From: an uncultured Pelagibacteraceae bacterium
GTDB taxonomy: Bacteria; Pseudomonadota; Alphaproteobacteria; Pelagibacterales; AG-422-B15
DNA length: 64,000 nucleotides
NCBI GenBank assembly: GCA_902544525.1
Contig: CACCCN010000003.1
Coordinates: 113,818 to 177,817 of the forward strand
Reading direction: 5' to 3'
A program made the position numbers and the translations under genes. The notes below the pieces were generated by a model, which worked only from the letters and a program-made list of their open reading frames with translations, was not told the origin of the DNA and searched no databases. This document shows, piece by piece, positions 61,768-64,000 of the stretch; position 1 is the first letter of the stretch; each line of letters opens with the position of its first letter.

Positions 61768-62661
61768 ATGGCAGTTCCCCCATTCACAAAATTTTTGTTT
61801 CCAGTTCTAAAAAATTCCTATTCTGAAATATCTGCAAAGGAACTGAGAGAGATTTGTGCAAAAGAGTTAAATTTATCAGAAGAAGATTTAAAAGAAAAAA
61901 CAAAGAAGCAAAATGCACTCAAATATGCTGATAGAACTTATTGGTCAATTGCATATCTAAATGCTGCAAAATTAATTGAGAAGATATCTAGAGGTGTAAT
62001 TAAAATTACTCAAAGGGGTAAGGATTTATTGGATACCAACATAGTTGAAATTACAGAAGAAGATTTAATGCAGTTTGAAGAGTTTAGAGTTTTTAAATCT
62101 GGGTCTTCGTCATCCAAAGGGAAGTCAAAACCGAAAGAGGAATTAACACCAGTTGAGAAAATACAAGAAACTATTGATGAAGTAGATGAATTAGTTAAAT
62201 CAGAATTATTATCTAGAATACTTGATCAAGATCCATATTTTTTTGAAAATGCAGTTATAGATTTACTAAAATCAATGGGGTATGCTGGGGCAGATAATTT
62301 TTCACAAGTTACAAAAAAATCTGGAGATGGAGGTATAGACGGATTACTTAATCAAGATAAACTTGGTCTTGACGTGGTTTATGTGCAAGCAAAACGATAT
62401 AAACTTGAAAACAAAATACAGGGCAAGGAAATGAGAGATTTTGTTGGGTCGTTAGATGTCAAAGGTGCCAATAAAGGTATTTTTATTACAACTTCAGATT
62501 TTGCCAATAACGCACTTGAAACAATTAGATCATCCACTAAAAAAATTATTACTATAAACGGCGAAGAACTTACCAATTTGATGTTAGACTATAATGTTGG
62601 CATTAAAGATGAAAAACTCTTTAAAATAAAAAAGATCGATGAAGATTATTTTCCAGAGTAA
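61768..62661 (+). CDS. mrr: Mrr-type (type IV) restriction endonuclease
   Basis: A protein of 297 residues from the ATG at 61768 (MAVPPFTKFLFPVL); the in-frame ATG at 61759 adds three residues and fits less well with E. coli Mrr, which starts MTVPTYDKF. The N-terminal Mrr_N winged-helix domain spans about 1-85. A charged linker (about 100-135) precedes the catalytic Mrr domain with the Asp-containing GDGGIDG (about 190-196) and the QAK of VYVQAKRYKLE (about 209-219). Such enzymes cut methylated foreign DNA. Only cargo gene of island 2. Confidence 0.88.
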   Translation: MAVPPFTKFLFPVLKNSYSEISAKELREICAKELNLSEEDLKEKTKKQNALKYADRTYWSIAYLNAAKLIEKISRGVIKITQRGKDLLDTNIVEITEEDLMQFEEFRVFKSGSSSSKGKSKPKEELTPVEKIQETIDEVDELVKSELLSRILDQDPYFFENAVIDLLKSMGYAGADNFSQVTKKSGDGGIDGLLNQDKLGLDVVYVQAKRYKLENKIQGKEMRDFVGSLDVKGANKGIFITTSDFANNALETIRSSTKKIITINGEELTNLMLDYNVGIKDEKLFKIKKIDEDYFPE

Positions 62662-62665
62662 ATAA

Positions 62666-62905
62666 GGTGGGAGACTTCTGTTGCCCGGTGCCTCCCAAAC
62701 CGCGCTTGCCTAAGTAAACTTAAGCAGCGAGCGCTAAATCATCGTTAGCATTTATAAATTAGCCCGATAACGGTGGTACAATACCGAACGAAAGAATTTA
62801 CCTTTGGGCATCCGTCGATCCTATTTCACCCCCTTAAATTGGTGGAGGTGCCGGGTACCGCCCCCGGGTCCGTAATGGTTATTACGTAAATCGTTTATCG
62901 TCATA
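62666..62905 (-). ncRNA. ssrA: Two-piece (circularly permuted) tmRNA
   Basis: Read on the minus strand. The acceptor piece has a hairpin (62871-62886), CGGACCCGGG, a T arm CCGGG-GGCGGTA-CCCGG (62851-62867) and CACCTCC-A-CCA ending at 62840. A 6-base intervening segment (62834-62839) follows, then the coding piece beginning GGGGGTGAAATAGGATCGACGG (62833 down). The 7-bp acceptor stem pairs GGGGGUG with CACCUCC. The tag frame 62749-62720 reads ANDDLALAA then TAA. A terminal stem TGGGAG/CTCCCA (62692-62697 with 62668-62673) closes a pseudoknot-like end. tmRNA rescues stalled ribosomes; with the charged Ala the tag is A-ANDDLALAA. The acceptor-piece 5' end is approximate. Confidence 0.9.
62669..62686 (-). 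repeat. ssrA 3'-end direct repeat, copy C (functional ssrA end)
   Basis: The 18-base segment inside the 3' terminal structure of the tmRNA coding piece. It is the source of the repeats at 59977 and 61604 and the inferred attachment core. Confidence 0.88.
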
Positions 62906-63004
62906 GTTGAGAATATCCCCAACAAAATCAATATAATTTATAAAACCCTCTTTTTAAAGAAGATAATAATTATATAGTTATAGCCTAATAAATGATTCCT
63001 TTTT

Positions 63005-63937
63005 ATGCCTTTAAGTAAAGAACAAAATGATGAAGTTAAACAACTCCGTGCGAGCACTAATACAACATTAAGAGCAACGGTTCCGTCTTTAGAAGAGATA
63101 TTATACAAACCACTGCCAGCTTTAGATCATGGCTTTGTACGTGTGGTCGATTACATGGGGGATGATACTGCGATTGTACAATCAGCGCGAGTATCTTATG
63201 GCAAAGGCACCAAGAAAATTTCAAATGATAGGGGTTTAATAAAATATCTCATGCGGCATTGGCACTCTACGCCATTTGAAATGTGTGAAATTAAATTACA
63301 CGTCAAATTACCTATTTTTATTGCGCGTCAATGGATTAGACATCGCACAGCCAATGTAAATGAATATTCTGCAAGGTACTCGATTTTAGATAAAGAGTTT
63401 TATATACCTTCAGTAGAAAACTTGGCTTCACAATCGCAAGTAAATAAACAAGGACGTGCAGAAAGTTTAAGTTCTGAGGAAGCTAATAAGGTTATTACGT
63501 TGCTAAAGAATGATGCGGAACAAACTTATCGTAACTATGAAGTCATGCTCAATGAAAATTCTGAAGGTGAAACCTTAGATGATGGTTCTATGGGTATCGC
63601 CAGAGAATTAGCGCGAATGAATTTAACCTTAAATACTTATACGCAATGGTACTGGAAAATTGATTTAAATAATCTTCTACATTTTTTAGCGTTACGAGCT
63701 GATGCGCATGCGCAATATGAAATACGAGTTTATGCCGATATTATTTTAGATATTGTTAAAAAATGGGTACCGGTAACCTATGAAGCATTTGAGGACTATC
63801 GTGTTGGCGGTACACAATTATCAGCGAAAGAAATTTTAATTTTAAAAAAAATTATTAAAGGTGAGACAGTTGACCCAGAAGCTGAGGGTATTTCCAAACG
63901 TGAATGGGGAGAACTTCAAAAGAAATTTGATTTGTAG
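63005..63937 (+). CDS. thyX: Flavin-dependent thymidylate synthase
   Basis: A 310-residue FAD enzyme that makes dTMP from dUMP using methylenetetrahydrofolate and NADPH. The ThyX signature RHRxxSxNExSxRY appears as [14 protein letters not shown] (about 115-128). Supporting segments are [23 protein letters not shown] and a C-terminal [20 protein letters not shown]. The N-terminal extension of about 30 residues is normal in alphaproteobacteria. It is divergent from ssrA across about 100 bp. Its base composition looks somewhat less AT-rich than the islands beside it. Confidence 0.96.
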   Translation: MPLSKEQNDEVKQLRASTNTTLRATVPSLEEILYKPLPALDHGFVRVVDYMGDDTAIVQSARVSYGKGTKKISNDRGLIKYLMRHWHSTPFEMCEIKLHVKLPIFIARQWIRHRTANVNEYSARYSILDKEFYIPSVENLASQSQVNKQGRAESLSSEEANKVITLLKNDAEQTYRNYEVMLNENSEGETLDDGSMGIARELARMNLTLNTYTQWYWKIDLNNLLHFLALRADAHAQYEIRVYADIILDIVKKWVPVTYEAFEDYRVGGTQLSAKEILILKKIIKGETVDPEAEGISKREWGELQKKFDL

Positions 63938-63952
63938 TTAATAAATGGATAC

Positions 63953-63980
63953 TGAGTGGGTTGATTGCTCAACCCGCTCA
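63953..63980 (+). terminator. Hairpin after thyX
   Basis: TGAGTGGGTTGA (63953-63964) pairs with TCAACCCGCTCA (63969-63980) around a TTGC loop: a 12-bp stem with one G-T pair, 16 bases after the thyX stop. The downstream tract (TTAATTAATC) is AT-rich but not a clean T run, so it may act as a bidirectional or weak intrinsic terminator. Confidence 0.65.
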
Positions 63981-64000
63981 TTAATTAATCAGTCAAGCTC

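Larger units (their letters stand above)
61604..62668 (+). mobile_element. ssrA-associated mini-island 2 (Mrr-type cargo, no recombinase)
   Basis: A 1065-bp unit from copy B up to copy C, the functional ssrA end. It contains the shared leader and a single gene, an Mrr-type restriction endonuclease, whose stop is a few bases before copy C. Being adjacent to ssrA, it would be the later of two successive insertions under a Campbell-type model. No recombinase gene. Confidence 0.7.

Noticed and set aside
59977-62668. Insertion sequence or transposon ends
   Set aside because: No transposase, no inverted repeats at the unit ends and no short target duplication; the direct repeats are identical to the tmRNA terminus, which fits site-specific recombination.
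59977-62686. CRISPR array
   Set aside because: Only three repeat copies, spaced more than 1 kb apart with genes between them; the repeat is the ssrA 3' end.
62662-63004. 6S RNA or other plus-strand noncoding RNA
   Set aside because: The plus strand first looked structured, but the reverse complement contains CCTCCACCA, the GGGGGTGAAATAGGATCGACGG start and a tag frame, which identify tmRNA on the minus strand.

Overview
This window comes from a low-G+C (roughly one third G+C, judged by eye), tightly packed alphaproteobacterial chromosome. The alphaproteobacterial assignment rests on four things: a circularly permuted two-piece tmRNA gene; a DnaG primase with the degenerate zinc motif I recall from this class; the order carA-carB / yqeY-dnaG-rpoD; and a dcw cluster with murB and ddl between murC and ftsQ. 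Low G+C, frequent 1-4 base overlaps between genes, ThyX instead of ThyA and the absence of insertion sequences suggest a streamlined marine lineage (SAR11-, HIMB59/AEGEAN-169- or low-GC SAR116-like). I cannot resolve which from sequence alone.

Layout. 1-4.1 kb: the 3' part of proC, a minus-strand marR-ompR-envZ-type regulatory operon, and ilvE. 4.1-10.6 kb: a minus-strand operon uvrB, Na+/Ca2+ exchanger, pteridine-reductase-like SDR, folB, uvrC, pgsA. 10.7-14.3 kb: aspC, trxB, an ELM1-family protein and an Lrp/AsnC regulator. 14.3-23.4 kb: carB and carA, then the macromolecular synthesis genes yqeY-dnaG-rpoD and one CAU tRNA. 23.4-31.6 kb: a mixed block with a small membrane protein, a methyltransferase, a TPR protein, a TauD-type dioxygenase, two GST-like proteins, a DCC-family protein, a SpeD-like decarboxylase, MlaC/MlaA, an EamA transporter and an AmpD-like amidase. 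31.7-32.0 kb: RNase P RNA.

32.2-51.2 kb: the division and cell wall (dcw) cluster, all on the plus strand: mraZ-ftsZ-rsmH-ftsL-ftsI-murE-murF-mraY-murD-ftsW-murG-murC-murB-ddl-ftsQ-ftsA-lpxC, followed by bamD and ligA. It is unusual in three ways. ftsZ sits second, right after mraZ, instead of after ftsA. FtsZ carries a long charged Glu-Ala-Arg helical repeat in its linker. FtsA has lost the glycine-rich ATP-binding loops. Five CCCA boxes spaced exactly 10 bp apart precede mraZ and look like a MraZ operator. 54.0-59.6 kb: the minus-strand set fumC, a ribbon-helix-helix protein, a UvrD/PcrA helicase and aminopeptidase P.

59.7-63.0 kb is the accessory region and the most interesting part. A two-piece tmRNA gene (ssrA) lies on the minus strand at 62.67-62.9 kb. 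The last 17-18 bases of its coding piece occur three times as direct repeats, at 59977, 61604 and 62669. They bracket two very small islets of 1627 and 1065 bp. Each islet opens with a homologous leader of about 135 bp, with shared motifs at identical offsets (62 and 93 bases) from the repeat. Each then carries only nuclease-type cargo that runs to within a few bases of the next repeat. Islet 1 has a PD-(D/E)XK nuclease, a small unknown protein and an endonuclease/exonuclease/phosphatase-fold enzyme. Islet 2 has an Mrr-type restriction endonuclease. No recombinase is present. This looks like a tandem pair of non-autonomous islands integrated at the 3' end of ssrA and carrying probable defence genes. 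thyX and a terminator-like hairpin close the window.
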